Source of the DNA: Holtermannia corniformis
Taxonomy: Eukaryota; Basidiomycota; Tremellomycetes; Holtermanniales
Assembly: GCA_001599935.1 (NCBI GenBank)
Contig: BCIJ01000026.1
Coordinates: forward strand, 156,434-220,433
Length of the DNA: 64,000 bases
Direction of reading: 5' to 3'
Shown here in pieces: positions 22,634 to 33,943 of this stretch. Below the pieces are notes generated by a model that was given only the letters and a program-made list of their open reading frames with translations, was not told where the DNA came from and did no database searches. Numbering within the stretch: position 1 is the first letter of the stretch; every line of letters starts with the position of its first letter. Position numbers and translations under genes: made by a program.

Positions 22634-23896
22634 ATGCCCTCAGCTCTACTCTTTGGTCTTGGCGCGTGGGTTGTCTCCGGAGGTCAAAGTACGGAGCTGA
22701 CGTACATAAGTATCGGCTCAGTGTACGCTTGCATCCTCGAGCTCTCCAACGAAGCCGAAGTGAGCGTTGTTGCGCGCTCAAACCAGTCGGCTGTCAAGGA
22801 AAATGTACGGACTGACGGACGGCGTTGATCCAGGCTTACGTCGCTATAGGGGTTGACCCTGAAATCGCCCAAGTTTGGTGACCACGATGGTCTTCGTTTC
22901 AGGGGAGGTACATTGCTCCTGCGCGCCCTTTAGCCCGCTCACTCTAGCGCAGTCTACCGCGACACAAAGGAGGCCGCTGCGTCCGGCGACAAGTTTGACT
23001 ATGGTGAGCCCTTGCCGTGCCTGAGGGGTACGATCTGTGCTGATCGGACCCAGTCTTGTGCGCCAACAAGGCGTTGCTCGATGCGACGCCGTCGCTAGCG
23101 GACCAGCTGAGGCCCGTCGTCGGACCCGAAACGGCGATCGTGTTGCTGCAAAACGGTGTGGGTGCCGAAGACCCGCTGCACGCGGCTTACCCGGACAACA
23201 CGATCATCTCGGCCGTGGTCTGGACGGGCGCCAAGAACCTTGGAGCTGGCGTCGTTGAGCAGTTCAACCGGGAAGGTCTGACCATTGGCGTCGACTGGAA
23301 CCCAAAACTTGACAAGGCGGCCGAGCAGAAGAAGCTCGACGACCTCGTGCGCATCCTGACTGCCGGCAAGGGCGACTGCAATGTCGTCGATGACATCCAA
23401 AGCGAGCGCTGGATCAAGGTCATCTGGTCAGTCGGTCTCTGGCGCCACATGACACCCGCTGACATGCACAGGAACGCATGCTGGAACTCTGTCACCACCG
23501 TGACCCAATTGCGGACCAACCGCTTCCTCGACGCCTCCCCCGCCGCTCTCAAGCTCTCCTACGCTATCATGAACGAAGTCGCTGCGGTCGCGCGTGCTAA
23601 AGGTCTCAAGATCCCCGAGGGGACCGTCGAAAAACTCATCAAGCAGTGTACAGACGTCAAGGAAGGGCTGCCGAGCTCGATGATGTTTGATTACCTTGAG
23701 AAGCGGCCGATGGAGGTCGAAGTGATCTTGGGCACGCCGTTGCGTGAGGGCGAGGCGAGGGGTGTGCCAGTACCGTCATTGACTGCGTGGGTAATGTGTA
23801 GGGGTCGGGGCATCTGCTGACAGCAATCCCAGCCTGTACAGTATAGTCAAGGCGCTGGACTGGAAGAACGCTCATCCCGAGGAGGCAAAGATCTAG
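22634..23896 (+). CDS. Ketopantoate reductase (ApbA/PanE) family
   Basis: NADPH-dependent 2-dehydropantoate 2-reductase fold. Exon 1 encodes MPSALLFGLGA and joins to IGSVYACILE, completing the Rossmann GxGxxG motif. Then VVARSNQSAVKE, VLCANKALLDATPSLADQL, VLLQNGVGAEDPLHAAYPDN, and a C-terminal helical domain (WNSVTTVTQLRTNRFLDAS; SMMFDYLEKRPMEVEVILG). The SMxxDxxxxRxxEVE-type motif is typical of the family. Final exon SLYSIVKALDWKN; TAG at 23894-23896. Fungi carry several ApbA-fold paralogues that are not all pantothenate enzymes, so substrate is open. It converges on DAK1 with 168 bases between. Confidence 0.88.
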
Positions 23897-24064
23897 CGAT
23901 AGCCATGTATTGCAGTGAAATGTAGCACATCACACGACGCACTTTCCAGCAAGCACAGTGTGTAGTGAACAGCGACTGCAATCGTGCCGTATCGCGATAT
24001 CCTGTGTACCTGTACCCTTGACAGTCATACATGCCCGAATCGATATCACTATCCTACAGCGACT

Positions 24065-26219
24065 CTACAAAGCCGACTGGAAGCCCTGCAAAAGCTCGGC
24101 AACACCCCACGCTCCCGGGTCGGGCACTTGAGCCTCTTGCAGCTGCTCGCGACCCACATACGCAGCCCGACCCGCCTTGGCCACGAGATCCTTTGTCGCC
24201 TCTGCAGCTTTGATCGCGTTCTCGACAGCGCCGGCCAGATCGGCACCGCCTGAAGCCGCAAAGACCTCAGTGAAGGTCTGTAGTGGGTCGACGAGGGTTC
24301 GTGAAGGTCGGCGCGCGGCGGTGTATTCGAACAAGGTTGCCAGAGCGGACGAGAGCGCTTTGGCCCAGACGGCAGAGTCGGCTGTTGATGTGGAGGCGGA
24401 CGAGGCGGCCCGGGTGAGACCAGCAGCGAGCGCGTTCAGCCAGATGCTATAGAGGGCACCAGAGGTACCGTCCATTGTCGCCTCGACCTATGGGTGTCAG
24501 GAAGCCCTTAATACCCGATCAGGTAACTCACAACTTGGGCGATCTGCAGCACGGCAGTCACAATGTCCTTCTCATTCAACTTGCCAGAGTCGACAAGCTT
24601 GATTACACCTAACGCGAGTCAGCTCTTGCCTGGCGCTTTGCACGCAACTCACCTTCAGCGCCAGCCTTCAGCGTCAAGCCACAGTCGCCGTCACCAGCGA
24701 TCGTGTCGTAGCGCGTGATGAGAGGCTCAGCCTTGATGACACGTTCAGCACCCGCCTTGAGAGCAGCCTTGAGGGCCGCAAAGTCGCCTGGAGCGACGGG
24801 CTCGCCTGCACGTGAGATCTCGGTGGAAGGGGTCGGCTTGGCTTTGGGTTGGTTATTGGCGACGGCCTCGAGGTCAGTCGCGGCACTCCAGCCTCCTGAT
24901 GATGCAGGAGCATCGAGGTACTTGAGGATCGTCGCGGCCGAGTAGTCACCCGAGCGGGGAAGGAGAAGGGCCGTGAGGGAGAAACCAGGCAGGTTGAGCG
25001 AGGTCTGTGCTCGTCAATGTTGTGCTCATCAACCGCTGTGCGGTCAACTGACCATGAACGATCCCACAAGGATCCTCTTGACGACAATGCCATCCTCTCG
25101 CAAGACCTCGACAGCATCGTTTGCAATCGAGCCGAGTTCAAGCTGGCTCAACCCGCCACTATGCACCAACGCCGTCAATTCTCCGATGACGACGGACTTT
25201 CTGCGGTGAAGACTTACAGGTTGTTGACGAGCAGTACGACCTCGTCCTTGCCGTCGTGCTCAAAGGGAACAAAGCCGCGCTCGGCGTCTGACGTATCGGT
25301 CACGTAGTTGAGCATGGTCTTGATGAGCTCTTTGGACTTTGGCAGCTTGATCTTTGTAACGCCCGACTCGTTGTGAATGCCTGAAAGATCAGCTTGGGTC
25401 TGAGAAGTAGAGGAAGGATCGCACCCATGCCAATCTCGACCTCGTCCTCCTTCAAATGCGACTCGTTGTGGCCTGTGCCCGGTACCTGTTGGCGTCAGTC
25501 ATAACCCATTCAACTCGTAGCACGTACGTGGCAGTGGTTCAAGCCAGCGCCGATCGTTCCCACACGCGTCGCAACATATTCCGCCAGCTTGTGGACCTCT
25601 TCCAAGCTCGCTCCAGCGTCGGCAAGAGCACTCGCAATCTTGTACACCAAGACGGTACCGGCCAGTCCACGGCGACCCGTCAGTTCACCCTGCTTCTTGG
25701 GCACGGCGACGTCGTCGCCGACAATGGTCAATGCGACGGGGTAGTCTGGGTTGGTGGCGTTTGCCTGCTCCTTGGCGAGACCGAACAGAAGCACATCGCC
25801 AGTGTAGCGCATGATCACCATGAGCGTGCTGCAGCTGTCAGCTGCGCGGTCGAGGTGAGCGAGCGCACGGACCCCTTTTTATTCTTGGCCAAGTCTACAC
25901 CGCGGCGAATCTGCCCAACGTTGGGCGACGCAAACACGTTGCCGCACACGCCGGCCGTAAGAAGGCCCTGTCCCACAAACCCAGCGTGAGCGGGCTCATG
26001 GCCAGAACCACCACCCGAGATCTACGACTGTCAGTCGCCTGCTTGCCAGTCCTCCTCATTGAAACGTACCAAAGCAACCCTATCCTGCGGCACGTCCTTC
26101 AAGTGGACAACCTTGTATTCGTCATCGAGCGCAAGGGCCGCATCGCTCTTGACGAGGCCGCGCAGGCTCTCGTGCACGAGCTCTCGAGGGTCGTTGATGA
26201 TGTGCTTTGCGGTTGACAT
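24065..26219 (-). CDS. DAK1: Dihydroxyacetone kinase
   Basis: ATP-dependent kinase for dihydroxyacetone and D-glyceraldehyde, single-chain type. DhaK domain: [40 protein letters not shown], and the substrate-binding His in [15 protein letters not shown], then GIHNESG. DhaL domain: [20 protein letters not shown] (metal/ATP-binding Asp motif) and [20 protein letters not shown]. Length and domain order match yeast Dak1/Dak2. Start [15 protein letters not shown] at 26217-26219; TAG at 24065-24067. Its promoter carries CGGACCGGT and TCACGTGA. Beside the dehydrogenase/dehydratase genes, its glyceraldehyde kinase activity is a plausible pathway step (inference). Confidence 0.94.
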
Positions 26220-26534
26220 GTTCTGTGTAATGCTGGTGGTGCGCGAGATGACCAAGTGGATGCCACACCGGTCCAGGTGGTTGGATGACTTCGGACCGGT
26301 TAAGAGCTCGGAGTTCGGCAAGTTGCGGCTTGAAAGTCATTGATCACGTGACTACAATTGGCCGAGAGTTGCCTTTCGGGGCTCCGTCCGTTCGCCACCG
26401 GCATTCAGGGTGCGTATCGAGTGTCGTGTCTACGGCGATGTACAAACCAAACAGCAGCGACATCTGCGCTGCATATCCTACTCTCCTCACTGCGCATATT
26501 CTACTGACAGCCGTATGACATCACCGGAGATACT
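26220..26534. promoter_or_regulatory. DAK1 promoter region
   Basis: Between the DAK1 start and the SDR 3' end. It contains CGGACCGGT at 26292-26300 and the palindrome TCACGTGA at 26344-26351, 75 and 125 bases upstream of the DAK1 ATG. Confidence 0.5.
26292..26299 (+). promoter_or_regulatory. CGGACCGG motif, DAK1 promoter
   Basis: Octamer shared with the SDR/dehydratase promoter (27583) and the polyol dehydrogenase/transporter promoter (31455). Candidate binding site for a common regulator; function inferred only from recurrence. Confidence 0.35.
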
Positions 26535-27513
26535 CTACCGGGCCATCCATCCGCCGTCAACCAAGATCTCGGCGCCACCAAAGTAGTCTGAAGCACTGCT
26601 AGCGAGGTACACCACAGCACCCTCAAAGTCCCGAGGAGCACCCCATCGACCAGCGGGGATGCGCTCCATGATCTGGCGCGAGCGGGTAGGGTTGGCAATG
26701 AGAGCAGTGTTCATCTGACCAGCAGTCAGCGTGGTTCTGGTGACCGCAGAGAATACTCGCCTCGGTCGCAATGTAGCCTGGGCTGATGCAAGTCACGTTG
26801 ACGCCCTTGCCAATCCACTCGTTGTTCATCGCACGGGACTTTAATCGTGTCAGCGACGCAAAGGCCTATCAGCGGTGGGCACGTACAATGCCCAAGACGC
26901 CGTGCTTGGCCGCGGCATATGCCGGGACAGTCAAACCGCCCTGATGCGAGACAAGCGATGCAACGTTGATAATCTTGCCACGACCTCGTGGGTTGCTGTC
27001 GGCCGCACCCTCGGGCTTGGCCTCCTCGCCGGCAACACCCCCGCGCGACTCGAGCATGTGCTTGCCAAATGTCTGGCTAATCTTCCACACCGTGTTCAAG
27101 TTGACTTGCAGAACCTTTGCTGCATCAGCGCGACCAACAAAGTCCACTAGCATGACACACACCTCGTCCCAGTCTTCGTCCGGGAAATTCTCCGCCGGCG
27201 TTCTTCGTTGGATCCCGGCGCAATTCAACACGATATCAATGGTGTAACCCAGCTCCTTGGTGACCTTGTCTGCCAGACCAGCAACGTCGTTCTTGTCATC
27301 AAGCTGGCATACAACAATCTCGGCTTTGCGTCCGAGTCCTTGGATGATCTTGAGTGTCTCCTGGTTCTCTGTCGACCGCTGCACGAGCACAACGTCCGCC
27401 CCGGCTTTAGCGAGCGCAACGGCCATGGCTTGACCGATTCCGCGGGTACCACCCGTGACGACTGCGGTGCGACCGCTGAGGCCAAAGAGGGATTCGAGGT
27501 ACGAGTTGGACAT
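26535..27513 (-). CDS. SDR oxidoreductase, 2-deoxy-D-gluconate 3-dehydrogenase-like
   Basis: Classical short-chain dehydrogenase of about 280 residues. Start [20 protein letters not shown]; cofactor motif [20 protein letters not shown] (TGxxxGxG); NCAGIQRR; catalytic Ser in [15 protein letters not shown] and YxxxK in [13 protein letters not shown]. The end [18 protein letters not shown] is typical. Several introns: one before LQVNLNTVW, two near 26700-26880. The pattern resembles KduD/gluconate-type sugar-acid or sugar dehydrogenases. An acidic insert ([18 protein letters not shown]) precedes the Ser strand. It is divergent from the D-galactonate-dehydratase-like gene and shares its promoter, which suggests joint regulation. 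Confidence 0.88.
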
Positions 27514-28071
27514 GATGAAGATGGGTGGAGGACGATTAGACTGATCAGTCCTTATACATGGTCGTCAGGCACCGCTGCACGACGGACCGGTCGACCGATC
27601 CGCTGCGGTTGGGTTGACCGGATGCCACATCATTCACTAGCCGTGTAGAGCCGGTGCTATGTCCGATGCTGTCCTCGGGGTACCCAAGACCAAAAGAGGA
27701 AGCTGAGTTGCAGAGTGCAGCCAAGTAGTATGGCACAAGTTCTGCGATGACGCGTCAAACCAACGGTCCAAGTGCCACACTGGGCATCCTTTTTTGGCTT
27801 TACCCCGGTCTGTGCTGGCAGGTCTGCGCTCACTAGCCCCTGTCCGATTTTCTCGTGCTCCTTAACATTGATGCCTGCGTAGTGCGCGTCTGCTCACCAC
27901 GCCACAGGCGTTACCCGAACACTTGCTGACTTTCATATGGCTGACCCCACATCGGCCCGACGGCAGCCGGAACCGATGCTTACCCGCAAAGTGCCGGCTG
28001 GTCTCTTGATCAGTATATATGTAGCGAGCTAGCTTGCTCGAGCCGACTCGAACATCTCACAGCTGTACACC
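27514..28071. promoter_or_regulatory. Shared SDR / dehydratase divergent promoter
   Basis: 558 bases. Contains CGGACCGG at 27583-27590, which runs into the inverted repeat CGGTCGACCG (27588-27597), a CGG-N3-CCG at about 27962-27970, and TATATAT at 28014-28020, 52 bases before the dehydratase ATG. Inverted CGG/CCG triplets are typical of fungal Zn2Cys6 regulator sites. Confidence 0.55.
27583..27590 (+). promoter_or_regulatory. CGGACCGG motif, SDR/dehydratase promoter
   Basis: Same octamer as at 26292 and 31455, here overlapping the palindrome CGGTCGACCG. Confidence 0.35.
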
Positions 28072-29635
28072 ATGTCTCTCCTTGCTGACGCTACCATTGT
28101 CGACTCGCACTATCAGCCTCCCAACACAACAGTGTACGAAAAGGGGTTGCAGGCGGGCACGGTCGACAAGATCAAGACGATTGAAACTTTCCGCGTTCGC
28201 CCACGATGGCTCTTTGTCCGTGTCGAGACGGAAAAGGGGATCGTCGGATGGGGCGAGGCCACGCTCGAAGGTCACTCGGAGGCTGTTGAAGGCGCGTTCG
28301 CCGACTTCCGCGAGCGATTCGTTGGGTGGGACGCGAGCAACATTGAGGATATCTACCAGTCGGCTTACCGACACCGCTTCTACCGTGGCGGTGAGGTGCT
28401 GATGAGTGCTCTTTCTGGGTGCGTGGCCCGGTCTCGAACGAGCTTATGCTCACGACTCAGTCTCGATATTGCCTTGTGGGACATCAAGGGCAAGACGCTT
28501 GGCGTACCAGTATGGGAGCTCCTCGGTGGCAAGGTGTAAGTGACCAAGTATCCTCAACGGATGCACCTACTGACTCTGTCAGACGCGAGAGGGCCAATGT
28601 CTACGGCTGGATCGGCGGTGATCGGCCTTCGGACGTGTTGGAGCAAGCAAAGGAGCGCAAGAAGCAAGGCTTCACCGCCGTCAAGATGAACGCTGTCGAG
28701 TCCCTTGCTTGGCTCGACTCGCCACACGCGTTGGACGCCACCGTCAAGCGGTTGGCCGAGGTCAAGTCAGTCGGCATCGACGTGGGACTGTGAGTTGCTT
28801 TACGCTAATGCAGGACGGACGCTGATGCACCTCAGCGACTTTCATGGTCGTGTGCACAAGACGCTAGCCAAGCAACTCGCCCGTGCGCTCGAGCCCCACC
28901 GCCCACTGTTCATCGAGGAGCCGCTCCTTCCTGGCCAACACGAGGAGCTGAAGAAGTTGTATGCTCAGACCACGATCCCCATTGCTGTACGTAGATACGT
29001 GTACCCAGTGACGTTGGCTGACGATAGCAGCTCGGTGAACGCTTGTTCACCCGTCAAGATGTTCGCCCATACTTTGAGTCTGGGTGCATCGACATCATCC
29101 AACCCGACATTTCGCACGCTGGTGGTATCTCTGAGACCCGTCGCATTGCTACCATGGCCGAGTGAGTGTCGCGCTACGGCTTGCTGTGTCCGATCTGACG
29201 CTTGCAGGACCTACGACATCGGTGTGGCCCCCCACTGCCCGCTCGGCCCAATCGCATTCGCCGCGTCACTCCAGATTGCCTTTAGCACAATCGTCAATCC
29301 TCCCCCTCCCCTTCAGTAACACGCACTAACAGTCGCAGAACTTTGTCATCTGCGAGATGAGCTGGAAGATGCACTACAACAAAGGCGACTTTGATCTCTT
29401 CACCTACATGAAGAACCCAGAGGTCTTTGCCGTCGAAAGCGGTTCCGTCAGCCTGTTGACCGCGCCGGGCCTCGGCATCGAGATGAACGAAGAGTTGATA
29501 CGGAAGAACGCAGAGGAGAACAGCGACTTTTCATGGCGTAACCCAACTTGTGAGTCTTGTCTGCACTTGGCCGGTAAGCTGTCCAGGGCTAATATGTCAG
29601 GGCGTGGTCCGGACGGTGGGATTCGGGAGTGGTAG
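28072..29635 (+). CDS. dgoD: D-galactonate dehydratase-type enolase-superfamily enzyme
   Basis: Dehydrates an aldonate, in DgoD D-galactonate, to its 2-keto-3-deoxy derivative. The sequence follows DgoD closely: RPRWLFVRVETEKGIVGWGE, HRFYRGGEVLMSALSGLDIA, WDIKGKTLGVPVWELLGG, YGWIGGDRPSDV and GFTAVKMNAVES. The metal/catalytic motifs GLDFHGRVHKTLAKQL (Asp, His), LFIEEPLL (Glu), ALGERLFTRQD (Glu) and VAPHCPLGPIAFAASLQ (catalytic His) are all present. DIIQPDISHAGGISETRR and the C-terminal WRGPDGGIREW also match. Several phase-preserving introns interrupt it, two of them inside catalytic motifs (before DFHGR and before LGER). This DgoD type differs from the L-galactonate dehydratase (LGD1) used in fungal galacturonate breakdown. 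TAG at 29633-29635. Confidence 0.9.
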
Positions 29636-29950
29636 TTTGCCGCGGGTTGTATATCGGACTTTATCATGCATGCCGTTGACAGGCGATGCTTGTAGGCTTC
29701 GTCGTTGCTGACCGACAGTCTTGGTGTCTGAGAGCTGCCTGGAGTCATGCTTATCCACTTCGTGGACCAAGCCGGAGACTTTGCGAGAACCTATGCGTCG
29801 CCCGCCCTGTCGATACCAAGCCCACCACAAGCCACCGTACAATACGTGGTGCAGCTCTCGCTCGCTCGATTGCCCCCGGCCATACCCGAAAGCACAGACG
29901 CGCACGGACGTCGAATGATCCATGCAAGCTACAATCTACAGTATCGACCG
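29636..29950. other. Convergent intergenic region
   Basis: 3' ends of the dehydratase gene and the zinc dehydrogenase gene. No coding frame or motif of note. Confidence 0.4.
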
Positions 29951-31345
29951 CTAGTAGTCCCCAACCATGACCTTCATCACCATCTTGCCGTCGTCGTCGA
30001 CACCCTTCTTGACAATCTCAAACGCCTTGACAGAGTCCTTGAGTGCCAGTCGCGTCGTGACGAGCTTGTGCACGTTGGGCAGCAGACCCGACGAGAAGAG
30101 GGCGAGTGCGTCGGGGTACCGGTTCCTGCGGGAGATCAGCTATGGGTCGTAGGAGAGTTGGAGGTGGACGTACGCGTATCGGAAGACACCGAGCAGGTCG
30201 ACTTCCCGGAAGGCGGCGGCGGAGACGGGGCTGAGAATGTCAGTGGTGATCAGGGTACGCACGGACCACATACAGGAGGGCGTTGGGCGTACCCATACCG
30301 ATAAAGACTACCTTGCCGCCGGGTCGAGCAGAGTGGATCGACGCCTGCATGCAGACTTGCACACCGGTGCACTCCATCACGACGTCGAACCCATCATCGT
30401 TTTGCTTGCTGGTGGCCGACAGAACCTCATCGGCAGTCTTCTTGGCGGCCGCGAGACCGTCTTCGGGTGTCTCGGGTCGAGGTCCGCGAGGGAGAGTGTG
30501 TCCAGCGTTGGCAAAGCCCTCCTTGACGGCAAAGTCGACGCGGTCACCGTTGATGTCAACAATGACAATCTCGGTGGCACCAAACGCGCGGGCAACGGAT
30601 GCGACGAGAAGACCGACGGCACCAGCACCATAGATCAGCACGGTCTGGCCGGCGGTAATGTTGGCACGACGACCGGCTTGGAGAGCGACGGCAAGAGGCT
30701 CGGTCAACGCAGCCTCTTCGAACGACACATTGTCCTTGAGGTGGTGCAGCCGGCGAATGGGGTGGTTGACGAGCGTTTGCAGTGTGCCGTGCTGGTGAGG
30801 GTACACCTTTGCCGACGACGCGAAGCGCACTGGTTCGTCAGCTAAGGCACAGACTGACGCTTCTCACTCACTGTTCTTGCATAGGTTGTATCGGCCAAGC
30901 TGACAGTAACGGCAGTGGGCGCAGTTGATACCAGCTTCAATCGCCACACGGTCGCCAACCTTGAAGTCGCTAGCGTCTTCACCAACGGCGGTCTAGCAAG
31001 TCAGCACGACTCTCGCTGCAGCTCAAGCAACGCACAACCACGCCGCCACTCTCGTGCCCGAGCGCCATCGGATGTCTCAGCACGAAATCACCATTGCGTC
31101 CATGGAGGTAGTAGTGCACTATCGGGTAAGCTCGGATACGAACTCCCAGGACGCTACTCACGATCTGAACCACAGAGACCAGTCGCCTTGACAGCAATCT
31201 GTACCTCACCAGTCGCAGGCGCCGAAATCGGGTTCTCCTCCTGTGGCACGGTCAACCGGAGCTCGTCGTGTGACAAACGACGTACGATCCGGAGGTCGGC
31301 CGCTCCGTGCAGAACGGCAGCAATGTTGGAAGTCTGGTTAGCCAT
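29951..31345 (-). CDS. Zinc-dependent polyol (sorbitol/xylitol-type) dehydrogenase
   Basis: Medium-chain NAD-dependent dehydrogenase. Start [18 protein letters not shown], or an in-frame ATG 21 bases upstream. Catalytic zinc motifs: [20 protein letters not shown] and [12 protein letters not shown]. The structural zinc cluster is [26 protein letters not shown] is followed by the Rossmann motif [29 protein letters not shown] ends the second strand with Asp, predicting NAD+ rather than NADP+. The C-terminus is [13 protein letters not shown] at 29951-29953. Closest known types are sorbitol, xylitol and L-arabinitol dehydrogenases; substrate cannot be fixed from sequence. Divergent from the transporter gene. 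Confidence 0.9.
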
Positions 31346-31798
31346 TTTGAAGATTGTCTCAAGCAAGCCTCAAGCTGTCAAGCTGTTGCGCAGGACCACC
31401 GGTCGCTCACCAACACTTTAGCCGCCCGGGGCTCACGGCTCAGCTCCGGCTCGGCGGACCGGCCAACAGTTTACGTAAGTACGGACTTTATCGGTTTGTC
31501 CGTTGCTCATTAATCCCTTAGCCGTCGTTTGCCGCCGGTGCGCCAGGAACTTCAGCCTACCCGAAGCTTGCCGTGAGTTTCCGCACGATCGTCAAGCCCA
31601 TCTGTCCTGGACTGCGACGACCTGCCATATGGAGCTGAGATCGAGCGCCCGAACAGCAGGCACAGGCTGGTATCCGTCGGGACAGACAAGGGCTCCGGCT
31701 GAGCCCCAGCCTGATGTCCCGGGGTCAAGCCTTGGCGACGCGAGGTATATGTACGCCCGTAGACGCAGTGACGATCTCTTCCCCAAGACCCTCTCGAA
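31346..31798. promoter_or_regulatory. Shared polyol dehydrogenase / transporter divergent promoter
   Basis: 453 bases between two divergent starts. Contains CGGACCGG at 31455-31462, an ACCGGTCG variant near 31399, and a weak TATATG near 31746, 50 bases before the transporter ATG. Confidence 0.5.
31455..31462 (+). promoter_or_regulatory. CGGACCGG motif, dehydrogenase/transporter promoter
   Basis: Third copy of the octamer found in the DAK1 and SDR/dehydratase promoters. Confidence 0.35.
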
Positions 31799-33943
31799 AT
31801 GACCACCAACGAGAAGACCTCTTTTGAAGGACTCGAGAAGCCTGAAATCACTCATGAAGAGGCTGCACCTCACTTTGAGGGTGTCGGCGAAGATGGGAGG
31901 CCTGCAGACGTTGCCACGGCCGTCGTCCTCCCCGATAGTATCGCCAACCTAGATGAAGAAGAACTCTCTAGTCTTCGCAAGAGCATCAGGCGCAAGATTG
32001 ACTCGCTCGTGAGTGGATATCCTCCGCGTCGTCAACATGGCCGACACCTTTACAGATCATGCCTTCTCTGGTCACGCTCTACATCCTCAACTACCTGGAC
32101 CGGCAGAACATTGCGTGAGTAATAGCGATGGTGGTTGAAACCTGATTCAGCTCACTCGGTCCGCAGAGCCGCCAAACTTGCAGGCATCACGACTGACCTG
32201 CACCTTTCGACTGTGCAGTACCAAACGTGTGTTTCTGTCTGTGAGTACACCATCCCACCCGGGTTGCAGTGGTCGCTGACAGACCTACAGTGTTTGCCGG
32301 TTATATCGGTGCGCACGCCTCTCAGCCACCAACAGCCGACTGACGCGGGCGAAGCATTCCAAGTCCCTTCGAACATGATCTTGTCCAAGATCCGGCTTCC
32401 CGGGGTGTACATCTGCGTTGCAACTGTGCGTATCCCGAAATGGTTTGTTCACAGAATTGACCAAGTTCGATAGGCTACGTGGGGTGTCGTCTCTGCTTTG
32501 ACTGCAGCGGTCCACAACTACGTGGGTCTCGTCATGTGCCGACTATTCCTCGGTGTCGTCGAAGCCGTCTGTAAGTGCTAAGCATCAGCTGTGATCATAG
32601 CTGACCCCTCGCCAGTCTTCCCGTACGCTTTGCCCTGACAATTTCATTCCGAAGCTGATCATACAGTGCGGCAATCTTCTTCCTCTCGTGCTGGTACACC
32701 AAGAAGCAAATGGCGTTCCGCACGGCCATCCTGTACTCTGGCAGTCAGCTCGGTTCAGCGTTCGGCAACTTGCTCGCTATTGCCATTCTCGAACTCGACA
32801 ATGTGCACGGGATCGAGGGCTGGCGCTGGCTGCAAGTCGTCATCCACCTCCAGCGCGCACACGAGTGCTGACAAAGGCCAGCTTCATGATCGAAGGCGTC
32901 GCGACGGTCGCCATCGGTTTGGCCCTGATTGTCTTCTTGCCCAACAAGCCCGAGACGACCCGGTGGCTGTCTCCGATCCAGCGCGACTGCCTCGTCCACG
33001 ACCTTCAAATTGACCGCGGTCAAAAGGACAACTCGGAAGTCGTCTCCGCAGGCCAAGGTTTCTTCATGGCCGTTACGGACCCCAAGACGGTGCGTATGGT
33101 GCTTGGGCAGAGATGGCTCGAGCTGACGGATCGCAGTGGATGCTGATGGCGTTGCTGACGCTGACGTATATCGCGGCGGCTGTTACCAACTTTTTCCCGT
33201 CCGTTGTTGCTACGCTTGGGTACTCGCGCAACGTTACGTACTGCCTTACTGCTCGTGAGTGGCATGACCTAGCGCATTGGCTCTAGCTGATACGCGACAG
33301 CTCGTTCGTACTCGGCTTGTGGTGTATGAGCCACCACTAACATCCCAGCTTACGTGCTCTGCGTCATCATTATCCTGTGCAACGGTCTGCACTCGGACAA
33401 GACGCAAGAGGTTCGTGACTCATGCTTCGTAATCCTCCGAGGGCTGACATCACCAGCGGTACTTGCACATTGTCGTGCCGCTATGCTTCACCATGATCGC
33501 CAACATCATTGCCGTCGCGACGCTCAACACGGCAGCGCGCTACGTCGCCATGATGCTGATGCCGTGCACCTTCTACTCGTCTTCGATCGTCACGCTCTCG
33601 TGGATCTCGTCGAGCGTCAACGGACCGGCCGTCAAGCGCGCCGTCGTGCTCAGTCTCATCAACGCCGTCGGTACGTCATTGTTCGTCATGTTGGCTGGGC
33701 ACTACTCACGCACTCGCAGCCAACACACCCAACATCTGGACGTCGTATCTGTACAAGAACGCGCCGCGCTACACTGTTGCCTTTGGCGTCAACCTCGCCG
33801 CGGCCGTCGCGGCCATTGCGGCTGCCACGCTCACGCGCATCTACCTGCGCTCACAGAATGCGCGGATTGATCGCGGCGAGGTGCTGGGCAAGTCGGGGCC
33901 GTCGGAGCAGCAGCGCCTTACTGGCTTCCGCTACATGCTCTAG
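31799..33943 (+). CDS. MFS transporter, DAL5/anion:cation symporter family
   Basis: Plasma-membrane transporter of the allantoate/nicotinate/sugar-acid (ACS) branch of MFS, which imports organic anions with protons. Cytosolic acidic N-terminus (MTTNEKTSFEGLEKPEITHE); helix 1 motif VTLYILNYLDRQNIA; PSNMILSKIRLPGVYI; VGLVMCRLFLGVVEAVFFPG; WYTKKQMAFRTAILYSGSQL; FLPNKPETTRWLSPIQR; C-terminus GKSGPSEQQRLTGFRYML. The YLDRxN and LSxxR-type motifs are characteristic. About a dozen introns. TAG at 33941-33943. Sugar-acid transporters (for example galacturonate or galactonate uptake) are common in this group, which suits the adjacent dehydratase; substrate is inferred only. Confidence 0.87.

Noticed and set aside
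28072..29635. Bacterial contamination or very recent transfer explaining the DgoD-like gene
   Set aside because: It has several fungal-type introns with the same branch-point style as its neighbours.
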